64,000 nt of DNA from Carposina sasakii (lineage: Eukaryota > Arthropoda > Insecta > Lepidoptera > Carposinidae). Location of the stretch: contig CP053148.1 of NCBI GenBank assembly GCA_014607495.2, positions 5,828,001 through 5,892,000 of the forward strand. The letters run 5' to 3'. Under the pieces are notes generated by a model. The model worked only from the letters and a program-made list of their open reading frames with translations, was not told the DNA's origin and made no database searches. Each line of letters opens with the position of its first letter. The stretch's first letter is position 1. A program made the translations under genes and the position numbers. This document shows, in pieces, positions 14,101 through 29,100 of the stretch.

Positions 14101-17100
14101 GGTAAACTATTGAGTAGCTAGTAGCTATGACGCTTAGAAGCGGTTCTCTATTTTGTCTCATATTTTTTTTTATCCATAATCTAACATTTCATAATGTTTT
14201 GTGACATAATCGTCATGTGTCCGAATGATAAGTAGCATATATATCATATCATAATATCACTTGCCCGAAAACCGAAATCCCTAAATATCATATGACCTAA
14301 TTTTTTTGCTATAAATAACACAATCTATAATATTTAAAAGACATAAAAGGCGTGAGAAATGAGATGACGGATAATAGAGATGAATGGAAGAAATGAACAT
14401 ATTGCGCCGACCCCAAATATGGGGACATATATAATGGTAACAGGGCAGGAAGATGAAGATGAAAAGGCTTTTCGATAATAGTTTTAAGATCGAACGTTAT
14501 ATCTCATAATATAACGTGTCCTAAAATCTAAATTCCATTAACTATAAAATTACTTAGGTAACTAAAATTTTTTCTTATAAATATGCCAAGTTTCATAATA
14601 ACTTGTTTTTTTTTTTGCACAAATATGTATACAGAACTAAACATTTGTAGTAATACAAGCAAAGATGCGGCATGCAAGCAAGCGTGCAGCATGCAAGCAA
14701 GCGTGCAGCATGCAAGCAAGCGTGCAGCATGCAAGCAAGCATGCACCATGCAAGCAAGCCTAAATAAAGCATGCAAGCAAGCAGCAAGCATGGCTTCTTT
14801 CACAGATCCGGCGTTGGGGGGCTACAGCGGGTGGCCCCACGCGACCTTATCGTCGCAGATGGTTTTCGCCCACCACCGCAGCTTTGGCTTGCTGCAGTGT
14901 CAGCCGCGGCAGCGGTCGTTAAAACCACCTGCTCCTTAGCTCGCGGGCCGCCTCGCCCCTCCGCGCTTACGCGCCATTACATTGCACTCTAAGAGTTGGG
15001 CAGACAAGACTGCGTGGTGTCGGATTTACAGCGATATATTTCTGTTAATGAATTTGAAAACAACATTTTAGTGCAATTTAAAGTAAAAAACTACTAAAGA
15101 AAGTATATTATGCGCACAGAAAATATATAATACTCAGTTAAATTATTCAAATGTGATTGAAACTGTCTCTGGATAAAATTATTTGTAATAAGTCTTATAA
15201 TAACAAAACTTTATGATATTGATAACATAACCAAGATAATACATAGGGGAGGGTTTGCTATATTGTACCAGAAGATAAATCGTACCACGCATAAATTTTT
15301 TCATAAGAAATAATTAATATCTGTCTATGAAATAACTAGCATAAACACTGGATACTATAAATTTCGCCCGATAAAGTAAAAAAAAAATTCAAAAAAATTA
15401 CATCATTTCCCAGCATTTTTTTGGCATAAACTTACTTTATTTAATGTATAGAGTACGTACCCTTAGTTAAGGGTGGCAATGAAAAAACACCCTGTATTTC
15501 GTACTAAACGTACGTTTTCTTTTATTCCGGCAACACTAAATTATAGTTAGCAATGCTTAGGAAGCCATGACAGTTTGTGAAATTGCTGCCCAAGAGACTA
15601 TAGTTTACATCGAATAAAATACCTTTTCATGGGATCTCTCAGTATACTCGTATTTGGGTTGGAAAACCTAAGATATACCGAGCACACGGTAAACTTTTAG
15701 AAATTTGCTATTTGATTACACATATTCTTGGAAAGTTTACTTTTTATCTGTAGAAATCAACCAACGCAATTCTTTGAGGTTATAAAACGAAAAATTATTT
15801 TTTATATCATTTTAACTAAATTAGTCCTTAATCAGTATACTGCCTTAAAGACAATAATGAATAAAGAACACTGCACCTTTTGGTTGATCTTTTAATACTA
15901 TGAATACGCCAAACAAGAAACTTTTTTCTTTAGTAACTTATTTGGGAAATCTCATAGTACGATTTAATGGACCTAGTAGTACGATTTAACATACGGGTCT
16001 CGAAATCGTACCGATAACTACTTTTTTCAAAGATACTTCAGGAAATAAAATACTCGCTTAATTAAACAGTTGCGGCATAGTAAATTTGATTAACTAAACT
16101 GAGTATTAAACCAAAAAAACATAAGAATAACTCTCATGGTTTTCTCACAAAATTGAATAGAAATGATATAGTACAATATAGCCAACTCTCCCCTACATAC
16201 ATACATAAAAATCACGCCTCTTTCCCGGAGGGGTAGGCAGAGATCACGGATCTCCAAATAACCAAGATGAACCTAATTTTAAACATATGTTTTAGGACTA
16301 ACAATATTATTATAAACCACCATTCAGTCCAACAATCATTACCTATACAATATAACACTTAAGACATGTGATTTTATAGCAAGAAAAATTAAGATATCGA
16401 GGTAATTATTATAGCACCCGATCTTATGACACAAAAGTATTAGAACTAAAGACGATTAGATAATATACAATTTCGTATACGCGAACATTATCAGAAGTGA
16501 TGATTATAGCAAACGTGTTCGGGATTATGATTTTTGGACGATCCATATTCGAAGAAGAAAGGAACTACCTTTAGAAGCCTTACAGTGGCTTACATACAAA
16601 TGTACCGTTAATTCAAGAATGTATAAAAAATAAAAGTACTTACTGATAAGTTGACCTAATAAAGTTATTAAAAAAGATATATTATTTGATGGGATAACCA
16701 TTAGTGATGGCGTAGTAGGCTCATCCATCAGCCTACTGCTCCAATTGCCCCATGTAGTCTAAATAGGCTGACAGGTGAAAATTAAGTATTTAATTTTCAC
16801 ACTTCTGTCTAATCTCTTTGGGGATATTGATACGTTTTATAGATAATAGTTTTTGTGTACAAGAATTTTAGGCTGAAATATAAACAAAGGCATGTGCTGT
16901 GCCTATTCACCCTAGGTACAACCCCACATATAGACATTATACTTTAATAAGGCCATAATATGATGAAACAGTTCGCGGGCTATCTACGTTTATCATCGAT
17001 TTGATATAAATGCGTTATAGGTACTTAGATTGTGTGACACGCGATAAGGCTTGTGAGGGACCGCCTCGTCGTGATTGACATACAGTTTGTTTGCATTCCG

Positions 17101-20100
17101 ATATCTACTGACATACACTTATATCGACTTATCTACGTTCACTTCTAAGTGTGCGTTTTAACAGCAAGATGGTGGCCAAAGTATATTAGGCGGGAATCTA
17201 AAATGCGGCATTTTTGTACTACGATATCAATATATCAGTAGAGTCCATACTGATAAAAATATTAAATTTGCCTGTATGTTTGTTTCAATTTAACGATAAA
17301 AGTACTGAAAGCATCTTGACGGATTTGGTATACTTTATACACAGCGGGATATCCGAGGAAAGATATAGGCAACTTTTTATACAATTGTGTTTTTGATCCG
17401 GCGACATGAAGCTCATTTAGACGCACCTTGCAAAAGTTGTTCAACAAATTTTATTATCTCGCAGTATGAAATACCTAAAATTAGCGCGTCTCGTTAACAT
17501 GTAGTTTTTGCTCGTGTCATACATAATTGGCTCGGTGTCTGCGCATATCTTGAACTATTTAGTCTGACAGTTGTGGGCGTGCAATTTGCGCATAATAATC
17601 ATTTACAAACAATGACCGGCAACCCTCGTCTCACCTCGAAAGCGTTAATTGTTCCGCAAATATACTTGTCTTGGCACTAAACGTTTACTAGCCGACTTTA
17701 ATGAGTGGGCAAACAGCCGCGGCCGCGGTCCGGCGTCCGTCCCGCAATACCATAAATCTACGGCTTTTCCCCGATTTCCCGCAGCGGCCACCCTTCCTAC
17801 CACTCTTATAAATTACCTACACGCTTCCAATATAAATCACACAACGACCACCTTAATGTATTTACCATTGTTTGAATACACTTCGAACACTATCGTCACT
17901 ATTATTTCATGCGCTTGCTCAGCGAGTTTCAGGAAATTTGTTACGTCCCTTTGTTTAGGCCGGATACGGAGGATATTGCGACCGTTCCGACCGAAGGCGT
18001 TTCGGACTGGTCCTAAACGAAAAGTTTCTGACCAGAGGAAGTGGTCTAATGTGGTATAATTGAAAGTTTTACGAGGGACGTGGGGCGAAGTGGACGCACT
18101 ATGTTTATTTTAAAACAATTATATCGTGTCGTGCCTTTTACTAAGCGATCTGTGACCATTAACAATATAAAGGTGCTTTCTTGACCGTTATCTGAGCGGA
18201 AGTTAAAAAAACGTGATCCAGGCGTAATTTTTGTCCGCCTCGTCGACCCATCGCGGTGAGCATTAGTCGAATAAAAAACAAGGTGTCGATTGGACTAGAG
18301 ATAACTTTTAACTACGTTATTATTTAATTTATGTTTGTTTTAGAGTTCCGTATCTTGAGCGCTCACGAGTCTTTTCTAATAAATATATCATGATTGTTCG
18401 ATGTATTTTCGTGTAGCTTTATTGCTTAATAAATGCAGTTTAGTATTAATTTTCAATTATTGTTTTATCAGTCGTTAATAATGGAAACTCTAATTGCTTT
18501 CAAAACGATTGCTTTATTTTATAAAGGTGTTTGTAGACTGATATTGTCCGTGTGAACTGTAGAAAAACTTAACGTCGAAATTTTACAGGAAAATGTTTTT
18601 TTATTACTGGATAAAGAAGTAGTCTTTAAATAAATTTAATTTAATAGGTTCACAAAATTTGGCGTGAAGATGTAATAAACAAACAAACTTGCTTTATTTG
18701 TTGGGATATTCTGATTGAAATTGTTAGGTAAAGATTTTACACGTTTCAAAATGACAAGTTTCACTCATGAAAAGACTTCATGGAAAAAGTATCATCAGTA
18801 CCTGATTACATAATAGCGCTGCAAGAATTTTTCACCTTTGTTTAATTAAAACTACCTCAATAAAAGAAGGCCGATGTACCCAAATGGCTCTGTAAAGTGA
18901 ATAAAAGGTCATAATTGTTGCACAAAGATAATGCTCTTTATATGGCGCATTTAAATAAAAACATAACTGATAAGTATTATAACTACTTTAAGGCACACCT
19001 GCCGCTTGTTTGTCACGACAAATTGAGGACTTATTTATTCAGTAATGCGTAATTGGCAATTCCAAAAACAATTTGTAAAAAATATAAACTTATGTATAAT
19101 ACCACGACTCTCACCGTCACTGCTTACTACGTCAGAGCAATGCAGTTCTTAGTCTAAAGACTCTGAAATATAAAAATACTGCATAGGAACATCTTATTCA
19201 TACGTTTAATATAAGTCTAATAAAGAAACACGAAATGACATGAAATAAGATTGTTCAATTCCCAACAATAGGATCCGGGCGTCTCTATTATAACGCTGCT
19301 TTGCACAAAAACCAGCAGAATTGAAATGGCAAAATTTAACGCCGTTTATAATATTGTGACACTGTACCTTCTAAAGATCAGTTTGTGATGGACGACTAGA
19401 CCACCGGGGCACTGGGACCCTAATTCAGGGTAAAATAAATGATACGTCACCGGGAACAATGACGAGAATGAAGATGTCTGCGTGTGAGCGAAACTCCGAT
19501 CTACATTGTACGTTTTAGCGGAAAATAATCGTGGAGAAGCTTTACATTTGTGAAATTTGGAGTGCGTTTTTTGCGAGTTATTGTAGCAACTCGGACAGAT
19601 GTCAACGGCAGGGAATCCGCGGTAACAAAAGCGCCCCGGGGGCGCATTGTCCTCTCCTCCCCGACCTCCCCGCTCAAACCATTAACACTGACACCTCTAA
19701 CATTTATTTTGTATCAAAATAATGCACATAATTTATTCAATTTATTTATAGCTATATTAAACCGGGAATAGTTATTGCTCTAAATGGTTTTTAATGTGCT
19801 TATTTTATCAGTAATTTATACGTCAGGAGTTTACAGCTGCGTTCTACCCCCCAATGATAGCTATTAGCAAGACATCAGATTATACGTCAAGCGATAACTT
19901 CGATCCGGAAACTGTTACGAACCGGTATTCCGAATTAGTAATCGTTAATTAATGACTGTGAGTGGATGACACGTGGTCTATAAGGTCAATATGAGATGGA
20001 TAAAAGATTGCGGTAAGTAGTTCGCAAAGAGATTGAATGGGGAAGTAAGGGAACGGCGGGTGCAGTGCGGCGAGGCGGGCGGTCGAATCAATCACTGAGG

Positions 20101-23100
20101 CTCAATAATTGATCGCGGGAGTCTGCGTCTCCCCCGACCTAATTACCTTCGCCCTCCACACGCGCACGGCTCATTAGGAACCGTCTGTTGTTTGTTCTCC
20201 TAATTAAAGCCGAGCTTTATCGGTTTCGGGCACCGTCTAATTGATATCATTGCTCGCGTTTACGATCATTGAATTACGAGGCCCGCGTTTACCGTCGCTC
20301 GGCTGTTAAACGTGACCGCACCGGGCCTCCAATTGACTTGTCTAATCCCTCTTTATTGCTTACTTATTTATCGAGCGCCGCCTCTCCGTCGTCGCCGAAA
20401 CGACCCGCTCTTATTAATTCTACCAATTCGTCGCGCACCTGATCGACCAATGAACTAGCATCTTAATCTAACATCATAACTGTGTTCCCATATGATTTGC
20501 TTCCAGATTAAATGTTAGAACATCAAGCCGCGCATTGTTCTCAAATTGTATTATTCAATTGGAAAATCATAAAAGTTTACGATACCTACGCCATTCTAAT
20601 CACGCCAAACAACTTAATTTTCCAATTATACTTACACACGTTGAAACAAACGGTCAATTTTCAATAATAAAGAACATAAAAGAAATGTGATTAAGAACAC
20701 AATGTCATGCATAATAAAATAATATTAACTCGATACCCGATATAAGTTAGTCCGCCATGTGGAAAATAAGCAATTCCGTTTAAATCACAATCTAGCAATA
20801 CTTTGATACCCGTGAAATTGCCGTAACGAAATAAATGTTAAATAAAACGTAAAATAAAATTATTGTGCTTCCACAAACAAATAATTGGTGCGGGGTATAG
20901 CGGTGTAGGTGCCTCCCGAAAGCGCCACGCTTGCCGCTGCTTTTATGGCTTATTTGGGGGAAGCTTTATTGAACTTAGCCACGGCGCTACTCCCTCGACG
21001 GACCCTGCACCTCAAAGCCGAGGGCCCAGGGTCGGTTGTCCGCTGCGCCGCTTTCGTCGCCATGAAATGACTGTTCCGTTTGTGCGCTCTCTTTATTCAC
21101 TTATAGTCTTTTTTTCCACTCGCTACAATTCACTTTCAGATTTCGCTAGTCGTGCTCTTTACTGTTATTATTTTATGGTACGAATAATAATATTTTCATT
21201 GTTGGTAATAAGTTGCCGGATTTTTTGCATACAACTACGTTTGCGTTTGCATATTTTAAAAATAATTTAGCAGAAATTGTTTTTACAAGTACGCCATGAA
21301 AAATTATTACATTTAAGAGGACATGGAAAATTTGTGACGGTATTTTTGTATAAGTGTCAGCAAAATGAACGAACGAATAAATGAATGTGATTACGGACGG
21401 GAAGAACGAATTATGTTTTTAAAAAAAGAACTAAATGATTACTATTCGCGAAAGTAAAATGGCCGACATGCCATAAACGGTTTGAAATATACTAATCATG
21501 AGATTTCTTGTCGTGTAACTGCAATCGTTTTGCCCATTACTTAAAAAAAGGTATTTTAATACTCATGCATGATAGGAACTAGACAGGTAACTGCTATTTA
21601 TTTCAATTACCATGCGAATTGTTGCTAATCAGCCTTTTTACAACTCCAAGGCTCATAAAAACTGAGCTAGAAGGTACAAAATAGCAAGCAACTCATTTCT
21701 CTAAACGAGAACGTTTTTCATAATCATTAGAAATAAACTGATACCCATTTAAACCCGAGATTAAAACTAGGTGATTAAACTACTTTTCAGTACTTATGCA
21801 TCCTTTGAATCAATTTCACCCAATAATACTTACAATCAAAACAAGCGAAAAGCAACACAAAATTGGATACCAAATCTTATTACCTAAAAAGAAAACTGGT
21901 GTCGACAGAGGGTAATGTTATGCACAGTTTATGGCGCAGAAAATGGTAAAATAACACCATTATCGTTTAAAATCAAGGGTTTAAGTGTGCACAGTAGCCA
22001 GAAAGTCGGCCTGAGATGATGAAGTGGAGTCAATTTGGCTTCAGATCGGGGCGGCGCGGCGCCCCAGGCTCGATCCCAAGCGCCGCTCTGCCACAACACA
22101 CCACCGATTTATGGACCGTCAAATAACTTATCACAGTTTAATGAAATGAAACAAACGAGTTCGCCTTATTTAGAAACCTATTTACCCTGCAGGGATTGTA
22201 GATAGCTTGTTTATAGATGTTGAATGCTTCTTAAGTAGCTTTATGAATGTCAGCCGCTTTTCTTACAATTAAGTTTAGTAAGAGTTGTATTTTATTCATC
22301 CAGTTCAGATTTGTTAATGATGTCAACTGATGTCTAATGCAGAGGTTAACAAAAGGGTCTTGGGAGTGTTCTTCCTACCTGAGATCAACTGAAGACCAAT
22401 TATTCATTGAAGAAAATCCGTTGCTCTAGTAAATACTCTGACATATACAAACATACCTAACTCATCAGCAACAGTAGCACCATTAACATCATGAACATAC
22501 CACCAAAATTTATGAACCGTCAAATAAGTTATCACCAGTTTAATGCAACGAAATAAACGAGACTTATTTATAAGGTTTTATAAACCGATCGTGAATTGTC
22601 TTTTTCATTCAAGGGTCGCGGGAATCTTGCTTTTATTTATGGATCTAGGAGCGCGTGTGAGTACCGTTAATAGTGGGGAAGGGCCCCTCGCTTCTGTTTA
22701 TATTTATTTGGGGTTGTTGTAATGAGTCTATCTGGCGCGCTGACTCGCGAACTGTATGGAGAATTGATTAAAATGCTGTTAGAGTCAGTCTCGCGGAAAA
22801 CGAGGGAGATTTGGCGCAAGATTCCTCCACTACATTACTTGGGTTCATTTTTTATTTAAATTTAAAGGTGATTAATGGGCGGATTTTGGTTTAATCTTGT
22901 GAGCTAATAATTTTAGGTACCTACCTATATGAGTCGAAATAATAAGGACGTTGTTGCTTTAATGAGTGAAGGCATTGCGCTAAACTTGTTTATGACATGA
23001 AATTCAGACAAACGGATTACACTGAAATTTTTAAGCGTGTAGGTATTTTGTGAAGTGATATTTTCCCTGTTGCCACATACAGAAAGAATAAATCAGATTC

Positions 23101-26100
23101 AGTACTGTTCTAACAAAGAACTAATAAATAACATTACAAGGTGTATAATAAACAACCAATTGCTTAATTGGCAGACCATGTAATTACATGAAGAACTGTG
23201 TATAAATTTCCACTTCCCCATTGTATTATAACTTTCCCGTGGTGAAAAACTGTGTAAATTATATTAATGCATAGGCGCTTATGCATCGACTCACGAACGG
23301 TTTAATTACGATATCCCGGTTGAAACTATGATATGAGCAAAAAGTAAAGTGTTACAAACAGATATGTTGGTCCAGAGAAAGAGACGATAAATTAATATTA
23401 GGTACAAGGTGCTGTCCTAATATCAGTAACGAAGACACGATACCTTAAAATCGTAATAAGCTGAAGACTGCAGACTATTAGCAGAGTTATATTTATGTTA
23501 TATGATATAATTAAATGCACTTGATAGAATGTTTTACGACTACCTCAATGAAATCGTTCGGAGATGAAGCATTCCTATCTGTATGTCTGTTTAATTACCA
23601 GCAAAGCCTGGCTTTAACAATTTCCTTACATGTACTATTCTTCATTTACAATTTAATACGATCGTGTCTGGCTATGTAATCAAGTACAAGTACTTTTATA
23701 ATGTTGCGTGTAAAGTCTAGGTAAAAGACATTTCACACGTTGCGTTAGGCGTATGAATACAGTAGGATTACATGACCCGTGATGACATTTACGTTATGTT
23801 CGCTTATTATAACTTGTTCATTGTTGATTTCTTTTATAACCACCGTATCTTTTAGAATCAATTTTACTAAGACTAAAATTCATAGATCATTAGTTAAGCT
23901 TACTACTTACTTATTACTTAAAACGTCTGTCACGCCTATCATAGTATTTTTATACCTATACAAGGTGTAACAAAAAGGGTATGTTATGCGAAAAGCTATG
24001 TAAATAGCCCACTATAGAGAACCTCTCCGCAAAATTTGAGACTCGAAATCATATGTTTATTTTTCCATATAGTATGGAGAATTCTTAAATGTCTCAGGAA
24101 TTTTCATACAATCTTGAAAAATAAACATGTGATTTCGAGTCTCAAATTTTATAGAGGTTGGTTCTCTATAGCGGGCTATTTGCATAGCTTTTCGCTTAAC
24201 ATACCCTTATTGTTACACCCTGTATACCTACATACCTATTGACTAATATTAGGTATACCTAATTTTAACTTACTGATTAATCAATTAGGCCTTATTTAAC
24301 TAATACTAGCACACAAGGTAGGGTAAGTAAGCCCAAATATTCTTAAAGAGTTTGGATAAAATTTTGAAAAACACACATCCACTCTTCGTCAGTTTGTCTA
24401 TGAAGCCCCACATGATAATTGAGAAACTAACCAATAACAATACAAACCAAAACTAACACACAAATTCACCACACCAAAGTAACACATCAGCGAACAACAG
24501 TAATACAAGCACAATCAGCAGTCATCATTACAGCGGTGGTGGCACGCGTCTCGGCTTCAGCTCCGATGGAAGGGGCGGAGGGCCATCCGTCATAGTTACC
24601 TCCGACCTCTGGGTAACAGTGTCACTCTCAGGAAGCAGCGCCATTTTTATCTCGTCTACACAAAGAGTTGTGGATGCGAATTTGTCATTGACTTTTGGGG
24701 GAATGCTTATTTTGCAGATGGATATTAATGACAGTATAGATATATCTACTGATATGGGATTGTTATTGTGATATTTATATTTAATAATAATTAAATTACG
24801 AATCGCAATCTTTGGAAACTGTTAACAAGTTTGTTAGGTGAATTAATTTGAATTTGAACACTATTAATATGGACCAAAAATTGCGTTACATGTTATTCAT
24901 GTAGATTTCCTCTTTAGTCAAAGGATCAACATATTTACAATATTCGTCTTTAACTTCACAATTCTAATCTGGAATATTAATTACACTGGTAACAACAAGT
25001 AGTCACCGCGCAGTCAATAAAATAAGATTCCAATAGAAACGCAAACCACTTTACAAATAAAATTTATGCGCCATTAAACGTCAATAAACTGCATTTCTTG
25101 TTAACCTATCTCTAAAAAGGATTACTACAGTCGTTAACAGACCATTAATTAGCCAAATCCTTTTATAAGTATAGTGTTTTTTTCCAATAACTTCCTTTTA
25201 ATTCTGCAATTACAAATGTCATTCGTAATTGTATAGTAGCCGCAACACAATTTGTCATCAGTAGAGACGCAAGGCCCTCTTCGTGGCTCTAGAACAATAA
25301 TTATATAATTACCTTACAATAGACTTGCTCATTGCAAAATAAATACACAAGTAAAAAAAATTAAAGGCATGTTTCTTTATGTTGCAGTAGTATCAGCACA
25401 TATATTACTATGTCACTGAATAGTTCTACTATGTATTAATAACTTCAGAGATTAATCATAATGTAGATAATGAACATAATCTGTAAATTATAATTCTTCT
25501 CATATACGTTTACATGAATTACTACAATTTATACAAATAAACTAGTCACCGTAATATTGTTTGATTATGTAATTATATCAGCTTTTGTTATTATAAAAGT
25601 TATTAATGATTCAGCAGATGATAAAGATGATAATTAAATTGAACAGCGATAGTAGTCAAAAATATTTATTTCCTATTGAGTAGAATATGCACTTTGTGAA
25701 GAAGCTCTACTTATTGGAAGGCCTAATAACTATAGAAGTTAACTTTAAAAAATCGTCCTTGTTTATGATTTTTGACAAATAAAGTTTCACTCTAGATGTA
25801 GAATTTAGTAGGTAAATTATTTCGATACCACCACCCAAACAAAAAAAAAACACAATCTTCACAATTTTAATATTGATTCGTTTACAAACACAACAATGCT
25901 GCAAACAAAACAAAAACCGTGATTGAAACAGAGAAAAATATCACATCTAAATGTCACTCTAAAAAAGGGGAGTCAAAATAAGCTTTCTCGTTATTCAGTT
26001 AGTCGGTAACAACGCTCCATATGTATCTTAATGCAGTTTTACCAGGGTTCCGGGCAGAATCCTTCACACTTTTAATTTAGTTGCCTCTAATATATGCGAA

Positions 26101-29100
26101 TAGGTCAGTAAAGAGGGTAGGGATACATTTGCAGAGGGTCGCTTGCTCTTAAACAACTATCAAACGCAAGGGAGAACATAGGCCTTAATAGTTCCCCTCC
26201 GCATCCATACATTATGCAAATAAGTTAGTGATATGTCAGGCAGTACACTTGGGACTTTTATTGTTGTTCGTGAGTTTATTCCCTTGTATTAAGCTAAGTT
26301 TAATTAAATTCGAGTCCGGGGTATTTGTTAGGCGATTGACTGAAAGGAATTATGCGTTGAGATTTATATGCTTACATCGGCTTAGTGATGTTGAGTGAGA
26401 GCCTGTTAATATTGCTAACGAGATTCTTATATGAATCTTATTGAATGAAAGCTTTTCTTATAAACAGGATGATGTAATTAACAAATTAACCAAGATCTGG
26501 TCATGGTGAGTCGAAATCCAACTGCTAGCAAACGAAAAAAAAAATTAACAATCTTGTAAGATACAAGATACTTATGCATTTGCACATAATGTAAATAAAA
26601 AAAATAACAAACGAAAAGAGAGATGATATGGATAACATAGCAATGGAAAGAAATTAATTTGTCAATTATTGCAATGCTAGAAACGATTATTATCTGATGA
26701 AACTAGACTACTAATTAAGAGCCTAAATAATATAGAACTATATTTTCATTGGACAAAACTGCATTGAAACTTTTAGAACTCCCAAATTACTGATTATTTT
26801 CTTGTCTATTTATTTTAATATTTTGCTTGTACACTGATCCCAATAATTGAAAAATTATGATAAATAAGTTAACCCAGCATCAAACAAGTCATAAGCAAAA
26901 CAAATATTTATCTAAGTTAATTGAATGATCGTATCAAACTGTACAGTCGGTTACACAAACGTACACTCGAGGGTACAGTCGAATACAAACCATACGGGGT
27001 GACAAAACGTATCAACGTTGGCACATTTAGGTTTATTGTCTGGTGCACTGTTTCAGAGTAACCCTTACGCGCTGAAGGAGGGAGGAGGTGAGATGTCGGC
27101 TTGGACGTCCGCGGGGCTGCAGCCCTCCGGCGGGTACTACCCCTACGACCCGACGCTCGCGGCCTACGGGTGAGTCCCCAGGGTCCAGGAGACCCAGCCC
27201 GCGCCACTTTAGATAAAACCCGCTCGCGACTCCGGATTAACATAACCCCCTATCGGACTTATCTCTCTAATAGATTGCAATGCGAAAGGCTCATGTTTGT
27301 ATTTTGGCTAGCTCTGCCTTTAATGAATTTTTATTATGTCACGCACATGTATGCCCTTCGTGTGTGGACGGTGAAATGAGCCCTATTGCTGAATTATGTC
27401 AACGGTTTTGCTATTAAAATGCATTTGTAAATTCATATTGTAATTTTTTTTAACTCCCAATGTATTTATTGCGCGTCATTTTCACATCCTTTTACGACTT
27501 TTTGTCGGCAATATTTGCGTTATTAAACCTCTCTACCGTATACATTACAGCAATTGTCTTGTTCGATATCGGCACCGGTGTAGAATTTTAAAGAGAAACG
27601 CCACTTCATCCGACTCCATTTGGTTGGCTTTTGTTTTTGTGGTGCAAGAAGTAAACATTCAGGAACCTGGCCGCGGTCGCGAAATGTGGGCCTGTTTGGT
27701 AGTGCGTGTCGGCCTCGAGGGACAAATGACCGCGTAACCACTCCCGCCAGCTCCCCATCTCCCTCCGACGGACTCTCACAGGCCAGAGTGACAGAGACAA
27801 ATGATAAACTTCCATTTCGCGACTAGTGCCTGATTAATTCACAGTTTTTCTTTGAAACGTGATCGCTTGACGCGTCATGTTGACGTTTCGGCAAACGCAA
27901 GCCGCGCAGACATAGCGACAGGCTATAGAGACGGCTTCTCCATAAATAATGTTAAATGGCCTATCTTCGGCACCCTGAAGTCATCATAAACTCCCATAAC
28001 AACGTATTACGCGAGGCCATCAATTAAATAAGAGTTTCACGGCACACTTGAAATTTATCCGTCCATGAATCACGCTGAACTGCTCCAAAATAAAAACAAA
28101 TCATGATACATCAAAGTGGAGTTATGCTGACAATTCGGCTGCGCTCGACTTAATATATAGCAGGCGGTGCGTTATAATCTAAAAATAATTAGAGCCGACA
28201 TTAGTTTTTATGCATAAAAAAGACGTCGCATAGATATAACGGGACGGTACGGAAATACCTCGTGATATATTGCACCCCTGACGTTTCCAATGATTGTTTA
28301 CTGCTACAAGCGGCGTGTGCAAATAAAACTTTTAAAAAACTAACACTTATCAAACAGGTGTGAAAATTTTATTAAAATATTTGTTGCTACTCGCCAGTGC
28401 CAATGCCTTTGAATAACAGAAAAGAGCTCATTGCCTGTTGCCAACAAAATTGTTATTTATTCATTTCAAAAGAAAAACTTCATAAGAGCCTCATAAAACG
28501 TAGCAGAGCCGCAATAAGTTACTCGGGTCGAATAAATAGCCGCACAAAGAAACGAGTACGGTGAAAAGTGAACATAAGCAACAAAAGTTGTCCGCGACGG
28601 CCCACTTCAGTTAAGTACCGTTGGCGTATTATTTGGGACAGCCTGTAATCTGCCCCGCCCGCCGCGCGTCGAAATGAAAAATTACTCCGCTATTTTTAAC
28701 ACAAGAGTCGAGCACAGAAAACGTACAAAAATTAGAGAAAAGAGACGAGGGAGCACTTGTGCCGCACCATTGAGATCAAAATACGCAGGAAATTACTACG
28801 CCCGGAGCGCGGAGTAGGATTATTTGTGTGCCAGAGCGATTTGGGTTGTTACATTTTAAATATACCAAATAAGGAATCCGTCTTAACGAGACGTAGCATT
28901 CAAATGATATTAAGCTGGTGTTGTGACGAGCCTCGTTTGCTTCGTATTTACCATGACAATTACTGTCTGTGTTCTCAGTAATTGATGTATTTGATACACC
29001 GTTTCAATCAGGTGTAATTGTAATAAATCTATCAACGTGTAATAATTAATTGCGTAGACGTGTAGGTTCGTCCGTGACGCAATCAGACGTTGATAATTAA

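Larger units (their letters stand above)
8171..27056 (+). other. 18.9-kb caup intron
   Basis: Bounded by GTAAGT and TTTCAG. No coding exon was recognised inside. It holds the transposable elements listed separately and GC-richer non-coding blocks, notably 9850-9950, 10560-10900, 11220-11400, 20040-20470, 20870-21070 and 26000-26440. These may be enhancers, as expected for long introns of Iroquois genes. Confidence 0.75.

Noticed and set aside
14528..14939. Overlapping open frames of 91-118 codons on both strands
   Set aside because: Produced mainly by the 19-bp tandem repeat; composition follows the repeat and no protein family is recognisable.
17649..18059. 136-codon open frame in the large caup intron
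   Set aside because: No domain, no splice or polyadenylation context, and mixed AT/GC composition; chance frame or part of a regulatory block.
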